From: Cellulomonas gelida
GTDB taxonomy: Bacteria; Actinomycetota; Actinomycetes; Actinomycetales; Cellulomonadaceae
DNA length: 50,853 nt
Assembly (NCBI RefSeq): GCF_006538725.1
Contig: NZ_BJLQ01000026.1
Span: forward strand, 1-50,853
Direction: 5' to 3'
The notes under the pieces were generated by a model. It had not been told where the DNA came from and did not search any database. It saw nothing but the letters and a program-made list of their open reading frames with translations. Position numbers and translations under genes: made by a program. Of the stretch, positions 14,417 to 24,385 are shown one piece after another (the stretch's first letter is position 1; each line of letters opens with the position of its first letter).

Positions 14417-16267
14417 TCAGGCCCCGCACGCCAGCTGCGGGCCGTGCCGGCCGGCATCGAGGGTCGGCGTGCGCTCGATCTCGAGAGTCTCGACGCCCGA
14501 CGCAGTCGTGACGCGCGCCTGCACGCTCGTCGTCTGCCCCGGCGTCAGCACCACGTCGAGCGCCGCCACCTGGCGGCCGTCCTGCTCCTGCCGGCGCGGT
14601 CCGACCGTCACCGGCGCACCGCCGTCGACGCTCACCGTGACCTCGTCGAGCGTCCCGCCGCGCGGCGCGTACAGGAGCACCTGCGTCGCGATGCTCCCCG
14701 CGGGCACGCCGTTGACCCCGCCCCCGGTGACGTAGACGGGCAGCGTGCCGGCGGCGTCGGCGGGCGCGTTGCTGGTCAGGGTCAGCTCGAGCTGCGTGGC
14801 GGCGCCGGCGGACGAGCACGTCAGGGCATCGGCCGCCAGGTCCGTCGCCAGGTAGTAGTCCATCTTCGAGATCGTGCGGTCGTTGAGGAACACGCCCGCC
14901 GTGCGCGCCGCGCGCTCGGCGTCGCCGAGGAAGTCCCGCAGCAGCCCCGCGTCCCGGAGCCGGGCGGTGACCGCGTCGTCGGCGGTCCAGACCGCGGCCC
15001 GCCCGTCGCCGGCCGCCTCCCGGACCGTCTCCACCAGGGCCGTCCCGTCGTACCCCCCGGCGAGGGTCGCCGCGGTGACGGCCTGCGCGACCGCCGCGAA
15101 GTACGCGTCCGAGTCGTCGCCGTCCGGGTACTGCAGGTACACGCCCGACAGCAGCGTCTCGAGCGCGTTGCCCGCGTCGAGCACCGCGCCGTCGGGCGTC
15201 GTCGTCGGGCCGATCACCGACAGGAGCGAGCCGAGCACGACGGGGTCGACCGTGATCACGCCGTCGACGTCGCGCCCCGTGTCGAGCGTCCACAGCGCGC
15301 GGGCGAGCTCGGCGGTCCGGCCGAAGTCGGGCGTGGCCGTGACGGACTGCATGAACCGCGCCGGTGCGTCGCCGAACAGCGTGAGCTCCGCGGCGCTCCA
15401 CGGCAGCACCGTCGCCTCGGGCCGGGCCAGGGAACGCGCCGGTCGCTGGTCGCCGAGCTCGATCTGGCCGTCGACGGCGTGCACCTCGAGCACCGAGCCG
15501 ACGATGCCACCCGCGCTGCGGAGCTCGGCGGGGTTGAGCACGAGGACCAGGTAGCTGCGCGGCCCGTCCGCACCCAGCAGCGTCGGGATGGTCGCGAGCG
15601 CGGTGTCGGCGCCGTCGAGCTGCGTCGCCAGGTCCGCGAGCTCGTCGCGCACGGGGACGAACCTGTCCGCGAGCGTTCCCACGAGTGCGTCGACGTCGAC
15701 GTCGCGCAACCTCGCGACCGCCGCGTCGGTCGCGGCGCTGGCCTGTGCGACCGCGGGCGCGGCCGTCCGCAGCGCGGCGACGTCGATGCGACCGTCACGC
15801 GGCACGAGCGCGTCGAGCGAGAGCCCGTCGGACGCCTCGACGAGCGGCGGGAGCGCCCCCGTGGCCATGCCCTCGAGCGCGTCGGCCACGGCGGACGCCG
15901 CACCGAGCTGCTCACCGAGGAACGGCACGTGCTCCGCGACGCGCCACACCGGGTCACCGGTGGCAGCGCTCGCGCGCGCAGCCGCGTCCTGCAGACCGGG
16001 GACGAGCGGGTCGAGCGCGGCGACGTCCCCGTCGGAGACCGCGGCGCGCGCGGCCGTCAGGTCGTCCTGCGCGTCCCGCAACGCGCCGACGAGCTGGATG
16101 CCGCGCCACACGAGCCAGCCGCCCGCGACGACCAGCACCAGCAGGACGACGCCCAGTCCTCGACGGACCAGGCGGGTCCACCCCCGTCGAGGGCTGGGCG
16201 CCGGGTCGACGTCCGAAGCCCCGGCGACGTCCCCGGGAGGATCGCCGACGGACGCCTCGGAGTGCAC
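14417..16267 (-). CDS. DUF4012 domain-containing membrane protein
   Basis: A protein of 616 residues with an acidic cytoplasmic N-terminus, one membrane helix (about 37-62, LGVVLLVLVVAGGWLVW) and a large extracytoplasmic DUF4012 region, recognised by YLVLVLNPAELRSAGGIVGS and similar sequence to LytR-like C-terminal assemblies. DUF4012 proteins are common next to sugar transferases in actinobacterial polysaccharide loci; their activity is not known. I give GTG 16267 as start; TTG 16273, which overlaps the stop of the sugar transferase and sits 5 bases from GGGAG, is equally possible. It is the downstream partner of the sugar transferase in one operon, ended by the hairpin at 14368-14407. Confidence 0.82.
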   Translation of the reverse strand: MHSEASVGDPPGDVAGASDVDPAPSPRRGWTRLVRRGLGVVLLVLVVAGGWLVWRGIQLVGALRDAQDDLTAARAAVSDGDVAALDPLVPGLQDAAARASAATGDPVWRVAEHVPFLGEQLGAASAVADALEGMATGALPPLVEASDGLSLDALVPRDGRIDVAALRTAAPAVAQASAATDAAVARLRDVDVDALVGTLADRFVPVRDELADLATQLDGADTALATIPTLLGADGPRSYLVLVLNPAELRSAGGIVGSVLEVHAVDGQIELGDQRPARSLARPEATVLPWSAAELTLFGDAPARFMQSVTATPDFGRTAELARALWTLDTGRDVDGVITVDPVVLGSLLSVIGPTTTPDGAVLDAGNALETLLSGVYLQYPDGDDSDAYFAAVAQAVTAATLAGGYDGTALVETVREAAGDGRAAVWTADDAVTARLRDAGLLRDFLGDAERAARTAGVFLNDRTISKMDYYLATDLAADALTCSSAGAATQLELTLTSNAPADAAGTLPVYVTGGGVNGVPAGSIATQVLLYAPRGGTLDEVTVSVDGGAPVTVGPRRQEQDGRQVAALDVVLTPGQTTSVQARVTTASGVETLEIERTPTLDAGRHGPQLACGA

Positions 16268-16269
16268 GG

Positions 16270-17796
16270 TCAATACGCTCCCGTCCCTGCCAGCACGGCG
16301 CGTCCGGTCTTCCACAGGATCATGAGGTCCATCGCGACCGACCAGTTGTCCACGTACCGCAGGTCGAGCCGGACCGACTCCTCCCAGTCGAGGTCGGAGC
16401 GGCCGCTCACCTGCCACAGGCCCGTCAGCCCGGGCTTGACGTGCAGGCGGCGCTGGACGCTGTCGTGGTAGTCGGCGACCTCGGACTCGAGCGGCGGGCG
16501 CGGCCCGACGATCGACATGTCGCCGCGCACGACGTTCCACAGCTGGGGGAGCTCGTCGATCGAGAACCGCCGCAGCACGCGTCCGACGCGCGTCACGCGG
16601 GGGTCCTGCCGCATCTTGAACAGCACGTCGTTGCCCTCGGAGAGCTCCTGGAGCTCCGAGCGGCGCCGGTCCGCGTCCACGTACATCGTGCGCAGCTTGT
16701 AGATCGTGAACGTGGAGCCGTCGATGCCGACGCGAGTCTGCTTGTAGAACGCGGGCCCGCGCGAGTCGAGCCGGATCGCCACGGCGCTGACCAGCACGAT
16801 CGGCAGCGCGACGATGCTCGCCAGGACGGACACGGCGAAGTCGAGCAGGGACTTGCCGATGAGCTTGCGCCGCGGCTGGTCGACCTGGACCTCGAGCAGC
16901 GAGAGCCCGGCGGTGGGACGCACCGACAGCCGCGGCCCGGCGACCTCGACCAGGTCGGGCGCGACCACGAGGTGCGCACCCGCGCGGCCGAGCGCCCACG
17001 ACAGCCGACGCAGCGCCTCGCCGTGGACCGAGGCACCGGTCACGACGACGACCTCGGCGGCCCGGTCCGCGACGACCTGGACGACGTCCGCGATCGCGCC
17101 GACCACGGGCACGCCCTCGACGAGATCCGCGTCGTCGACGGACGGCAGGCACACGCCGTCGACCCGGTAGCCGTGGTGGACCGCGGCGGACAGGTCCCGC
17201 ACCACCCGGCCGGCCGACTTCTGGTCGCCCACGACGATCGTGCCCATCATCGCGGTGCCCGAGCACCGCTGGCGGTGCAGCCGCAGCCGCATCGCGTACC
17301 GCTGGAGGCCGGCGAGCACGACGACGCCGGGGATGCCGAGCAGCACGACGTGCCGCGGGACGTCGACCCACGTGAAGTAGGCGAGCGCCATCACCACGAC
17401 GCCGAGGGTCACCGCCGCGCGACCGAGCGCCTGGAACTCCGTCGGCCCGTCACCCAGCACGTTGCGCCCGTACCCGCGGCACAGGCCCACGGCCGCGACG
17501 AACAGCGGCGCGGCGAGCAACGCCACGACCGCGGTGCGCGAGGTCGGGACCGCCGAGACGGCGACCGCGGCACCCACGAGCGCCGCGGCGACGACGTCGC
17601 TCAGCATCGCCAGCAGCGCGTAGCGCACCCCCATGTGCTGCCACAGCACGCGGCGCGCGCTCATCGAGTTGAAGATCGTCTCCCGGGGGACGAACGGCTC
17701 CGGTGACGCCCAGGACCGGCGTGGCTCGACCGCACGTCCTCGGCGGTCGGGCAGTCCTGGAACAGCGGCCGGGGCTCTCCCCACGGTGAGCGTCAT
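16270..17796 (-). CDS. Polyprenyl glycosyl-1-phosphate transferase (initiating sugar transferase)
   Basis: A 508-residue polytopic protein of the WbaP/CpsE type. ATG 17796 is preferred over GTG 17820 and ATG 17814 because GGGGGAGAG lies just upstream of it. The N-terminal half has about four or five membrane helices and a CoA-binding-like domain (GTIVVGDQKSAGRVVRDL). The C-terminal bacterial sugar transferase domain is complete: KLIGKSLLDFAVSV, GPAFYKQTRVGIDG, FTIYKLRTM, DPRVTRVGRVLRRFSIDELP, QLWNVVRGDMSIVGPRPP, and KPGLTGLWQVSGRSDLDW. It transfers a hexose-1-phosphate to undecaprenyl phosphate and thereby starts repeat-unit synthesis. A 10-bp inverted repeat and the shared 17-bp element lie upstream. 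Confidence 0.92.
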   Translation of the reverse strand: MTLTVGRAPAAVPGLPDRRGRAVEPRRSWASPEPFVPRETIFNSMSARRVLWQHMGVRYALLAMLSDVVAAALVGAAVAVSAVPTSRTAVVALLAAPLFVAAVGLCRGYGRNVLGDGPTEFQALGRAAVTLGVVVMALAYFTWVDVPRHVVLLGIPGVVVLAGLQRYAMRLRLHRQRCSGTAMMGTIVVGDQKSAGRVVRDLSAAVHHGYRVDGVCLPSVDDADLVEGVPVVGAIADVVQVVADRAAEVVVVTGASVHGEALRRLSWALGRAGAHLVVAPDLVEVAGPRLSVRPTAGLSLLEVQVDQPRRKLIGKSLLDFAVSVLASIVALPIVLVSAVAIRLDSRGPAFYKQTRVGIDGSTFTIYKLRTMYVDADRRRSELQELSEGNDVLFKMRQDPRVTRVGRVLRRFSIDELPQLWNVVRGDMSIVGPRPPLESEVADYHDSVQRRLHVKPGLTGLWQVSGRSDLDWEESVRLDLRYVDNWSVAMDLMILWKTGRAVLAGTGAY

Positions 17797-17820
17797 CAGC
17801 GATCTCTCCCCCATCAGCAC

Positions 17821-17846
17821 CTGGAACGTCCCGCACGACGTTCCAG
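17821..17846. promoter_or_regulatory. 10-bp inverted repeat upstream of the sugar transferase gene
   Basis: CTGGAACGTC and GACGTTCCAG are exact complements separated by 6 nt, 25 bp before the preferred start. The arms are only moderately GC-rich and there is no T-tract, so an operator or leader hairpin is more likely than a terminator. Confidence 0.5.
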
Positions 17847-17891
17847 TGACAGAAGGAGGCTATTCGCCCGCTTAGATACCGTCAGCGTTCT

Positions 17892-17908
17892 TTGTCCGTT
17901 TTCACCCG
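17892..17908 (-). promoter_or_regulatory. 17-bp shared element, copy B
   Basis: The + strand reads TTGTCCGTTTTCACCCG, one base different from copy A at 11375-11391. It lies about 96-112 bp upstream of the sugar transferase start at 17796. A further ACCCGTTTGG follows within 10 bases. Confidence 0.5.
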
Positions 17909-17950
17909 GTTCGCGACCCGTTTGGACCCCATCGGGTGAGGGGGCGGGCG

Positions 17951-18571
17951 TCAGGCCTTGGTGTGGTACCTCTGCTGCGCGGCCTCGAGCCCCTCGAGCA
18001 CCACGGCCTCGACGGCGTCCGCGGCGTGGTCGAGCAGCCAGGGCAGCTCCTTCGCCTCGGTCTTCGAGAAGTCCTTGAGCACGAAGTCGGCCGGGTCCTG
18101 GCGGCCCGGCGGCCGCCCGACGCCCACGCGCACCCGCACGTAGTCCTTGGTGCCGAGCGCCTTGCTGGTGTCCCGCAGGCCGTTGTGCCCGCCCTCGCCG
18201 CCGCCGCGCTTGAGCCGCACGTCGGCGAACGGGATGTCGAGCTCGTCGTGCACCATCACGACGCGCTCGGGCTCGACGCCGTAGTACTTCGCGAGCGCGG
18301 CGACGGGGCCGCCCGACACGTTCATGTACGTGGTCGGCTTGGCCAGGACGACGCGCGGGCCGGGGGCGCCGCCGGGCAGCACGCCGAGGCGCGCCTCGGC
18401 GACCGCGGCCTGCGGGCGGCGCGACAGCAGTCCGCCGGCACGCGCCCCGAACGGCACGCCCGTGCGCCGCGCGAGCTCGTCGAGCACCATCTGCCCGACG
18501 TTGTGCCGGTTGCCCGCGTACTGCGGCCCGGGGTTGCCGAGGCCCACGACGAGCCAGGGTCCGTCGGTCAC
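17951..18571 (-). CDS. pth: Peptidyl-tRNA hydrolase
   Basis: A 206-residue protein of normal Pth length. The GTG start at 18571 has GGAGG 6 bases upstream. Motifs: [20 protein letters not shown] with the conserved Asn and the catalytic His (RHNVG), [28 protein letters not shown] with the conserved Asp, and [12 protein letters not shown]. It releases peptides from peptidyl-tRNA that dropped off the ribosome. It follows rplY on the same strand, as in many actinobacteria. The C-terminus has no unusual extension. Confidence 0.96.
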   Translation of the reverse strand: MTDGPWLVVGLGNPGPQYAGNRHNVGQMVLDELARRTGVPFGARAGGLLSRRPQAAVAEARLGVLPGGAPGPRVVLAKPTTYMNVSGGPVAALAKYYGVEPERVVMVHDELDIPFADVRLKRGGGEGGHNGLRDTSKALGTKDYVRVRVGVGRPPGRQDPADFVLKDFSKTEAKELPWLLDHAADAVEAVVLEGLEAAQQRYHTKA

Positions 18572-18612
18572 GGAGGTCCTCCAGGTGGGAGCGTGGCGGG
18601 TCCGGACGCACG

Positions 18613-18647
18613 GACGCCCGGTACCGCGTGTGACGGTACCGGGCGTC
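18613..18647. terminator. 14-bp stem-loop between rplY and pth
   Basis: A perfect 14-bp stem (18613-18626 with 18634-18647) with a 7-nt loop in the 100-bp rplY-pth gap. It could end or attenuate the rplY transcript before pth. Confidence 0.55.
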
Positions 18648-18673
18648 GGCGTCGATCAGGTGCGAGCGGAGGC

Positions 18674-19264
18674 TCAGGCGCCTGCGGCCTCGGCGGCCGC
18701 AGCGTCCTCGGCGAGGTCCTCGGCCGACGCGCGCGGCGTCGAGATCGCGACGATCGCGAGGTCCGCGTCGTCCGACAGCGTCGAGCCCGTGGGCAGCGGG
18801 ATGTCGCTGGCCTTGACGATCGTGCCGTCGGCCAGACCCGTGATGTCGACCTCGACGGACGAGGGCAGGTGCGTGGCCTCGGCCTCGAGCGCCAGCGTCT
18901 GCGTCTCGACGACGTGGATCGTGCCGGGGGCGGACTCGCCGACGACCACGACGGGGATCTCGACGAGGACCTTCTCGCCCTTCTTCACGATGAGGAGGTC
19001 GACGTGCTCGATGACGTTGCGGACCGGCTCGCGCTGGACGTCCTTGGCGAGGGCGAGCACCGGCTTGCCGTCGATCTCGATCTCGAACAGCGCGTTGGCC
19101 TGCTTCACCGCGAGCATCGTCTGGTGGCCCGGCAGGGCGACGTGCACCGGCTCGGTGCCGTGCCCGTACAGGACGGCGGGGATCTGACCCGCGCGACGCA
19201 GGCGGCGCGCGGCACCCTTGCCGAACTCGGTGCGGGCGGTGGCGGCGAGCTTGACCTCGGACAC
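18674..19264 (-). CDS. rplY: 50S ribosomal protein L25/general stress protein Ctc
   Basis: A 196-residue two-domain L25 (Ctc type) that binds 5S rRNA. The start GTG 19264 is preceded by GGAG at 5 bases; the longer ORF upstream has no recognisable sequence. N-terminal L25 domain: EVKLAATARTEFGKGAARRL, QIPAVLYGHG, and LYG-related loops; C-terminal TL5-like beta domain: PSSVEVDITGLADGTIVKAS and DIPLPTGS. The acidic Ala/Glu-rich tail is common in actinobacterial homologs. It sits between prs and pth, the usual order in this phylum. Confidence 0.95.
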   Translation of the reverse strand: MSEVKLAATARTEFGKGAARRLRRAGQIPAVLYGHGTEPVHVALPGHQTMLAVKQANALFEIEIDGKPVLALAKDVQREPVRNVIEHVDLLIVKKGEKVLVEIPVVVVGESAPGTIHVVETQTLALEAEATHLPSSVEVDITGLADGTIVKASDIPLPTGSTLSDDADLAIVAISTPRASAEDLAEDAAAAEAAGA

Positions 19265-19559
19265 GATGACTCCAGTGGTGCAGGGCGCACGGTGGCGCGC
19301 GGAACTGACGAAGGCTGGCGCTTGGGCCGGTGGTCCCACGAGGGGACGGAAGTTCAGGCGCAGCCTCGACGCGGGGCGCAGGACGGGCGTCACGCACACA
19401 CGCGGAGGCGCTCGCCCAGTCGATCACGGACTGAACGGTGCGGTGGGTGGTGCTCCAACCGGCCGTCCGACGTCCCTCGCCGAGGCAACCCGAGGATCTT
19501 ACAGGCTGCAGGGACCAGGCCCCAACCGGGGCCCGGTCACCGACCGGGCGACGTTCGGC

Positions 19560-20546
19560 TCAGGCGTTGCCGTCGAACAGGCTCGTCACCGAGCCGTCGT
19601 CGAACACCTCACGGATCGCGCGGGCGATCAGCGGGGCGATCGACAGGACCGTGAGCTGCTCGAAGCGCTTCTCGTCCTCGACCGGCAGCGTGTCCGTGAT
19701 GACGACCTCACGCACGCCGCACGAGCTGAGGCGCCCCACGGCCGGCTCCGACAGGATGCCGTGCGTCGCGGCGACGATCACGTCCTTCGCGCCGGCCTCC
19801 TTGAGCACCCGCACGGCTTCGGCGATCGTGCCGCCCGTGTCGATCAGGTCGTCGACGAGCACGCACGAGCGGCCCTCGACGTCACCGACCACGCGGTTGG
19901 CGACCGACTTGTTGGCGGTGCGCACGTCACGCGTCTTGTGCACGAACGCGAGCGGGCCTCCGCCGAGCTTGGCGGCCCACTGCTCGGCCACGCGGATGCG
20001 ACCGGCGTCGGGTGAGACCACGGTGACGTTCGTCAGGTCGACGCGCGAGCGCACGTAGTCCACAAGGATCGGCATGGCCCACAGGTGGTCCACAGGGCCG
20101 TCGAAGAAGCCCTGGATCTGCGACGTATGCAGGTCGACCGACATGATGCGGTCCGCACCGGCGGTCTTGAACATGTCGGCCAGCAGGCGCGCCGAGATGG
20201 GCTCACGGCCGCGGCTCTTCTTGTCCTGGCGCGCGTAGCCGTAGAACGGCGCGACGACCGTGATCGTCTTGGCCGAGGCGCGCTTGAGCGCGTCGACCAT
20301 GAGCAGCTGCTCCATGATCCACTTGTTGATCACGGGCGAGGCGTGCGGCTGCAGGACGAACGCGTCCGCACCGCGCACCGACTCCCCGAACCGCGTGTAG
20401 ATCTCGCCGTTGGCGAAGTCGTACGCGGTGGTCGGGACGAGCTCGATGCCGAGCTCCTCGGCCACCGATTCGGACAGCTCGGCGTGCGCCCGGCCCGAGA
20501 CGACGACCAGTCGCTTCTCGCCGTCGTGGGAGATGATCCCGGTCAT
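19560..20546 (-). CDS. prs: Ribose-phosphate pyrophosphokinase (PRPP synthetase)
   Basis: A 328-residue class I PRPP synthetase, which makes PRPP from ribose 5-phosphate and ATP for nucleotide, His, Trp and (in actinobacteria) decaprenyl-phosphoribose synthesis. Motifs: [16 protein letters not shown], the flexible loop [16 protein letters not shown], the metal-binding [13 protein letters not shown] and the PRPP-binding signature [17 protein letters not shown]. The ATG overlaps the glmU stop (ATGA), so glmU and prs are coupled. Length and motifs are normal. Confidence 0.97.
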   Translation of the reverse strand: MTGIISHDGEKRLVVVSGRAHAELSESVAEELGIELVPTTAYDFANGEIYTRFGESVRGADAFVLQPHASPVINKWIMEQLLMVDALKRASAKTITVVAPFYGYARQDKKSRGREPISARLLADMFKTAGADRIMSVDLHTSQIQGFFDGPVDHLWAMPILVDYVRSRVDLTNVTVVSPDAGRIRVAEQWAAKLGGGPLAFVHKTRDVRTANKSVANRVVGDVEGRSCVLVDDLIDTGGTIAEAVRVLKEAGAKDVIVAATHGILSEPAVGRLSSCGVREVVITDTLPVEDEKRFEQLTVLSIAPLIARAIREVFDDGSVTSLFDGNA

Positions 20547-22210
20547 CGCGTGTGCGTCCCCTCGGTGCCGTTCTCGGTGGTCCGTGCCGGGTCCGGCAGG
20601 TGGGCGGGCTGGTCGGGCAGGGTCGGCGGCGGCGTCACCGGGATGCCACGGGCCGCGGTCGCGGCGCGCTCGCGCTCGGCACGGGCCTGCGGCGACAGGT
20701 CGTCGTCACCCGTCGAGCCGGTCGCCTTGGCGGCGGCCTCGGCCGCGGGGGTGCCCGCGCGTGAGCGCTGCACCCAGCCCTCGATGTTGCGCTGCGCACC
20801 CGCGCTCACGCCGAGCGCCCCGGCGGGGACGTCACGGCGGATCACCGAGCCGGCGCCGGTGTACGCGCCGTCGCCGATCGTGACCGGCGCGACGAACATG
20901 TTGTCCGCGCCCGTGCGGGCGTGCGAGCCGATCGTCGTGCGGTGCTTGTGCACGCCGTCGTAGTTGACCGTCACCGACGCGGCGCCGACGTTCGAGTGCT
21001 CGCCGATCGTCGCGTCCCCGATGTACGACAGGTGCGGGACCTTCGAGCCGTCGCCGATCTGCGCGTTCTTGGTCTCGACGAACGTGCCGATCTTGCCCTT
21101 GCGGCCCAGGACCGTGCCGGGGCGCAGGTAGGCGAACGGTCCGACGCTGGCCTTCTCGCCGATCACCGCGAGGCTGCCGTGCGTGCGCGACACCGTCGCG
21201 CCCTTGCCGACCTCGACGTCGGTGAGCGTGGTGTCCGGGCCGATCTTCGCGCCCTCGCGGACCACCGTCGCGCCGTGCAGCTGCGTGCCGGGCAGGAGCG
21301 TCACGTCACGCTCGAGCTCCACGTCGACGTCGACCCACGTCGTGGCCGGGTCGACGATCGTGACGCCCTCGCGCATCCAGTCCTCGAGCAGGCGGCGGTT
21401 GAGCTCGGCTGCGAGCGCCGCGAGCTGGACGCGGTCGTTCACGCCCTCGACCGCATACGGGTCGTCGGTGCGCAGCGCACGCACGTGGCCGCCGTCCTCA
21501 CGCGCGATCGCCAGCACGTCGGTCAGGTACACCTCGCCCTGCGCGTTGTCGCGGCCCAGACGCCCGAGCGCGCTGCGCAGCACCGCGGCGTCGAACACGT
21601 AGATGGAGGAGTTGATCTCGCCGATCGCACGCTCGTCGTCGGACGCGTCCTTGTGCTCGACGATCCGCAGCACGTCTCCCGTGCCGGGCTCGCGCACGAT
21701 CCGGCCGTAGCCGGTCGCGTCCTCGAGCTCGGTGGTGAGCACCGTGACGGCGTTGCCGTCGGCGTGGTGGGCCGCGAGCAGCTCGCCCAGCGTGCCCGCG
21801 TCGAGCAGGGGGACGTCACCCGCGACGACGACGACCGCGCCCTCGAGCAGCACGCCCGACGCGGACCCGGGCACGCCCGGGCCGTCGAGCGCGGCCACCG
21901 CGCCGGCCTGCGCGGCGGCGTCGAGCGCCGACATCGCGACCTGGACCGCGCGGCCCGTGCCGGGGATGGCGTCCTGGTCGGCGATCAGCGCCTCGGGCGC
22001 GATGTCCGCGACGTGCGCGGCGACCTTCTCGCGCTCGTGCCGCACGACGACGACCACACGGGCCGGGTCGAGGGACTGAGCGGTCGCCAGCGCGTGCCCG
22101 AGCATGCTCCGGCCGGCCAGGGTGTGCAGGACCTTGGGTGTCGCCGAGCGCATCCGTGTTCCTTCGCCTGCGGCGAGGACGATGACGGCGGCTGGGCGGG
22201 GGGTGGTCAC
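20543..22210 (-). CDS. glmU: Bifunctional UDP-GlcNAc pyrophosphorylase/glucosamine-1-phosphate acetyltransferase
   Basis: A 555-residue GlmU. The N-terminal uridyltransferase has [20 protein letters not shown] with the conserved Arg and Lys; the C-terminal left-handed beta-helix acetyltransferase shows hexapeptide repeats ([54 protein letters not shown]) and [13 protein letters not shown]. It makes UDP-GlcNAc, the precursor of peptidoglycan and of many surface glycans. The last about 65 residues are a charged, Ala/Pro-rich tail beyond the enzymatic core. GTG 22210 has a GGAG about 10 bases upstream. It is divergent from the secreted repeat protein at 22487. Confidence 0.96.
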   Translation of the reverse strand: MTTPRPAAVIVLAAGEGTRMRSATPKVLHTLAGRSMLGHALATAQSLDPARVVVVVRHEREKVAAHVADIAPEALIADQDAIPGTGRAVQVAMSALDAAAQAGAVAALDGPGVPGSASGVLLEGAVVVVAGDVPLLDAGTLGELLAAHHADGNAVTVLTTELEDATGYGRIVREPGTGDVLRIVEHKDASDDERAIGEINSSIYVFDAAVLRSALGRLGRDNAQGEVYLTDVLAIAREDGGHVRALRTDDPYAVEGVNDRVQLAALAAELNRRLLEDWMREGVTIVDPATTWVDVDVELERDVTLLPGTQLHGATVVREGAKIGPDTTLTDVEVGKGATVSRTHGSLAVIGEKASVGPFAYLRPGTVLGRKGKIGTFVETKNAQIGDGSKVPHLSYIGDATIGEHSNVGAASVTVNYDGVHKHRTTIGSHARTGADNMFVAPVTIGDGAYTGAGSVIRRDVPAGALGVSAGAQRNIEGWVQRSRAGTPAAEAAAKATGSTGDDDLSPQARAERERAATAARGIPVTPPPTLPDQPAHLPDPARTTENGTEGTHTR

Positions 22211-22486
22211 CTGTGGGTGCTCCTCGCGGGGTGTGCCCGACGAGCCGGGCGGCGGAACCGTGCGCGTCCGTCACTCTACCGCCGCGCTCCCCCGCTCCCG
22301 GACGGTCCGGGAGTCCCGGCCGTCCGGTGTGACCAAGGACCCACCCGCGTGCCGGGGCGACGACGACACGACCCCGACGCGCCGACCTGCGGCGGCACAC
22401 CACCCGTTCGCCGGATCGACCGGCCGCCCCCGCTCTGCCACGGTGCTCACGGCGCGCACCGGGCGCGGCAGACAGGGGGCCTCGAC

Positions 22487-24385
22487 ATGAGGACACGCAT
22501 TGCCGCGTCGATCGGCGCACTCGTACTCTCGCTCGGGGTGCTCCTGGCACCCGCTGCGTCCGCCGCGGACGAGACCTACACCGTCACGGCGACCGTCACG
22601 ACGCGCGGCGGCACACCGATCCCCGACGAGGACGTCAGGCTCCTGCCTGCCGGCGGTACCGACGAGGACCCGGTCGACGAGGGTGCCACCGACGCCTCCG
22701 GCGTCATCACCTTCCGGGACGTCCCCGCGGGCGACTACGTCGTCTCCTACCACAGCGTCTGGGAGCAGAGCGCGCCCGCGACGGTCGCCGTCACCGTCGA
22801 CGGCAGCGAGGAGGTGTCCTTCGTCCACCCGCGCCTCGTCGCCCTGTCGGGCCAGGTCGTCGACGACCTGACCGGCACGCCGGTCCCGTACGTGATGATC
22901 TCGGGCTACCGCGAGCTGCGCACGGCCGACCTCACGCTCGCGACCGACGTGAACGGTCGTGGAGCGACCTTCGCGCCGGCCGGCTCGTACACCGTGCGCT
23001 TCGACGAGTGGAACGAGGTCTACCGCCGCACCGTGCTCGCGAAGCTGACGCTGAAGGCGGGCTCCGACGTCACGGGCAGGGTCTTCCGGCTCGTCCGCAA
23101 GTCGCACGTGACCGGGCGCGTCACTCTCGGGGACAAGGCTGTCGACGACGCGCGCGTCCACATCGGCAGCGAGTACGTCCAGACCTCGTCGTCGGGCCGG
23201 TACTCACGGGACGTCGAACCCGGCTCCTACTCCGTGCGGGTCGCCGGCGACTCCGAGCGGCGCTGGTTCACGACGTACTTCGGCAATACGGTCCGCAAGC
23301 CGGACGCGAAGAAGGTCGTCGTCCCGCTCGGCCGAGACGGCGTCGCGGACATCGCGCTCGTGCGCTCCGCGACCATCACGGGCCGCGTCGTCGGCCGTGA
23401 CGGACGCGCCGCCAAGGGCATCACGGTGTACGCGTGGAACACCGACCGCGAGGGCCAGGTGAGCGCCCGGACGAACAGCGACGGCCGGTACATCCTGCGC
23501 GGGCTCGCCACCGGCGAGGTCGGGCTGCAGGCGCAGGGCGGGACGTCGTCGCTGCCCGCCGAGGGCAAGGCGACCGTGTGGGCGCGTCAGGGCGAGACGG
23601 TCGCGGCCAAGCAGATCACGCTGATGGACGACGCGATCATCTACGGCCAGGTCAAGACCACGGGCTCGAGCCCCACCAAGCAGGACGTCTCGCTGTCGAC
23701 CTCGTCGGGCGAGTTCCTCGGCACGTTCCGGCCCGACGCCGACGGCTGGGTCGGCTTCGCGGCGCTGCCCGCCGGGACGTACTACGTGCACGTCGACGGC
23801 TCGAACCTGCGCCGTCAGGTCGTCGTCCGCGCGCACAAGACGGCGACGTTCGGGACCCTCACGCGCGGCGAGCTGCGGACCGTGTCCGGCAAGGTCACCG
23901 ACTGGGCGGGCAAGCCCGTCGCCGGGGCGTCCGTGCACGTCTACGACCAGTACGGCACGGCGTACGCGACGGTGCGCACCGGGTCCACCGGCAGGTACAC
24001 GATCCGCAGCGTGGTCTCCGGCAGCTACCAGGTGAAGGTCACGCCGAAGGCGTCCAGCCCGCTCGCATGGGGGCAGGTCGCCCTCAGCGTGCGCGCCGGC
24101 AAGGACTCCGTGCGGGACGTGCGGCTCGGCAAGGGCGCGACCGTCACCGGGCTCGTCGTGAACACCAAGGGCAAGCCCGCGATCGGGGTCACGGTCTGGT
24201 CGCAGGAGGGCCACAAGGCCACCACCGACGCGACCGGCCGCTACACCCTCACGGGCGTCAAGCCGGGCCGGCAGACCCTGAAGATCACCGACCCCGACTA
24301 CGTGGGCGGCTACCGCGACGCGACGACGACCGTGACCGCCAAGGGTGGCGCGACCGTCACCGCCGCGCGAGCGACCGTCCGCTGA
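22487..24385 (+). CDS. Secreted carboxypeptidase-regulatory-like repeat protein
   Basis: A 632-residue exported protein. ATG 22487 has AGGGGG 8 bases upstream and yields a clean signal peptide (MRTRIAASIGALVLSLGVLL, cleavage near ASA-AD). The mature part consists of about seven beta-sandwich repeats of some 75-90 residues resembling the carboxypeptidase regulatory-like/CNA-B fold, with recurring signatures TGRV-x-GRDGRAAKGITVY, SDGRYILRGLATGEVGLQA, TGRYTIRSVVSGSYQVKV and TGRYTLTGVKPGRQTLKI. No enzyme domain, lipobox or LPXTG anchor is present. These modules usually serve as stalks or adhesive surface domains. It interrupts the region between glmU and the tRNA-Gln gene. The 3' end overlaps the convergent membrane protein gene by 29 bp. 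Confidence 0.83.
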   Translation: MRTRIAASIGALVLSLGVLLAPAASAADETYTVTATVTTRGGTPIPDEDVRLLPAGGTDEDPVDEGATDASGVITFRDVPAGDYVVSYHSVWEQSAPATVAVTVDGSEEVSFVHPRLVALSGQVVDDLTGTPVPYVMISGYRELRTADLTLATDVNGRGATFAPAGSYTVRFDEWNEVYRRTVLAKLTLKAGSDVTGRVFRLVRKSHVTGRVTLGDKAVDDARVHIGSEYVQTSSSGRYSRDVEPGSYSVRVAGDSERRWFTTYFGNTVRKPDAKKVVVPLGRDGVADIALVRSATITGRVVGRDGRAAKGITVYAWNTDREGQVSARTNSDGRYILRGLATGEVGLQAQGGTSSLPAEGKATVWARQGETVAAKQITLMDDAIIYGQVKTTGSSPTKQDVSLSTSSGEFLGTFRPDADGWVGFAALPAGTYYVHVDGSNLRRQVVVRAHKTATFGTLTRGELRTVSGKVTDWAGKPVAGASVHVYDQYGTAYATVRTGSTGRYTIRSVVSGSYQVKVTPKASSPLAWGQVALSVRAGKDSVRDVRLGKGATVTGLVVNTKGKPAIGVTVWSQEGHKATTDATGRYTLTGVKPGRQTLKITDPDYVGGYRDATTTVTAKGGATVTAARATVR

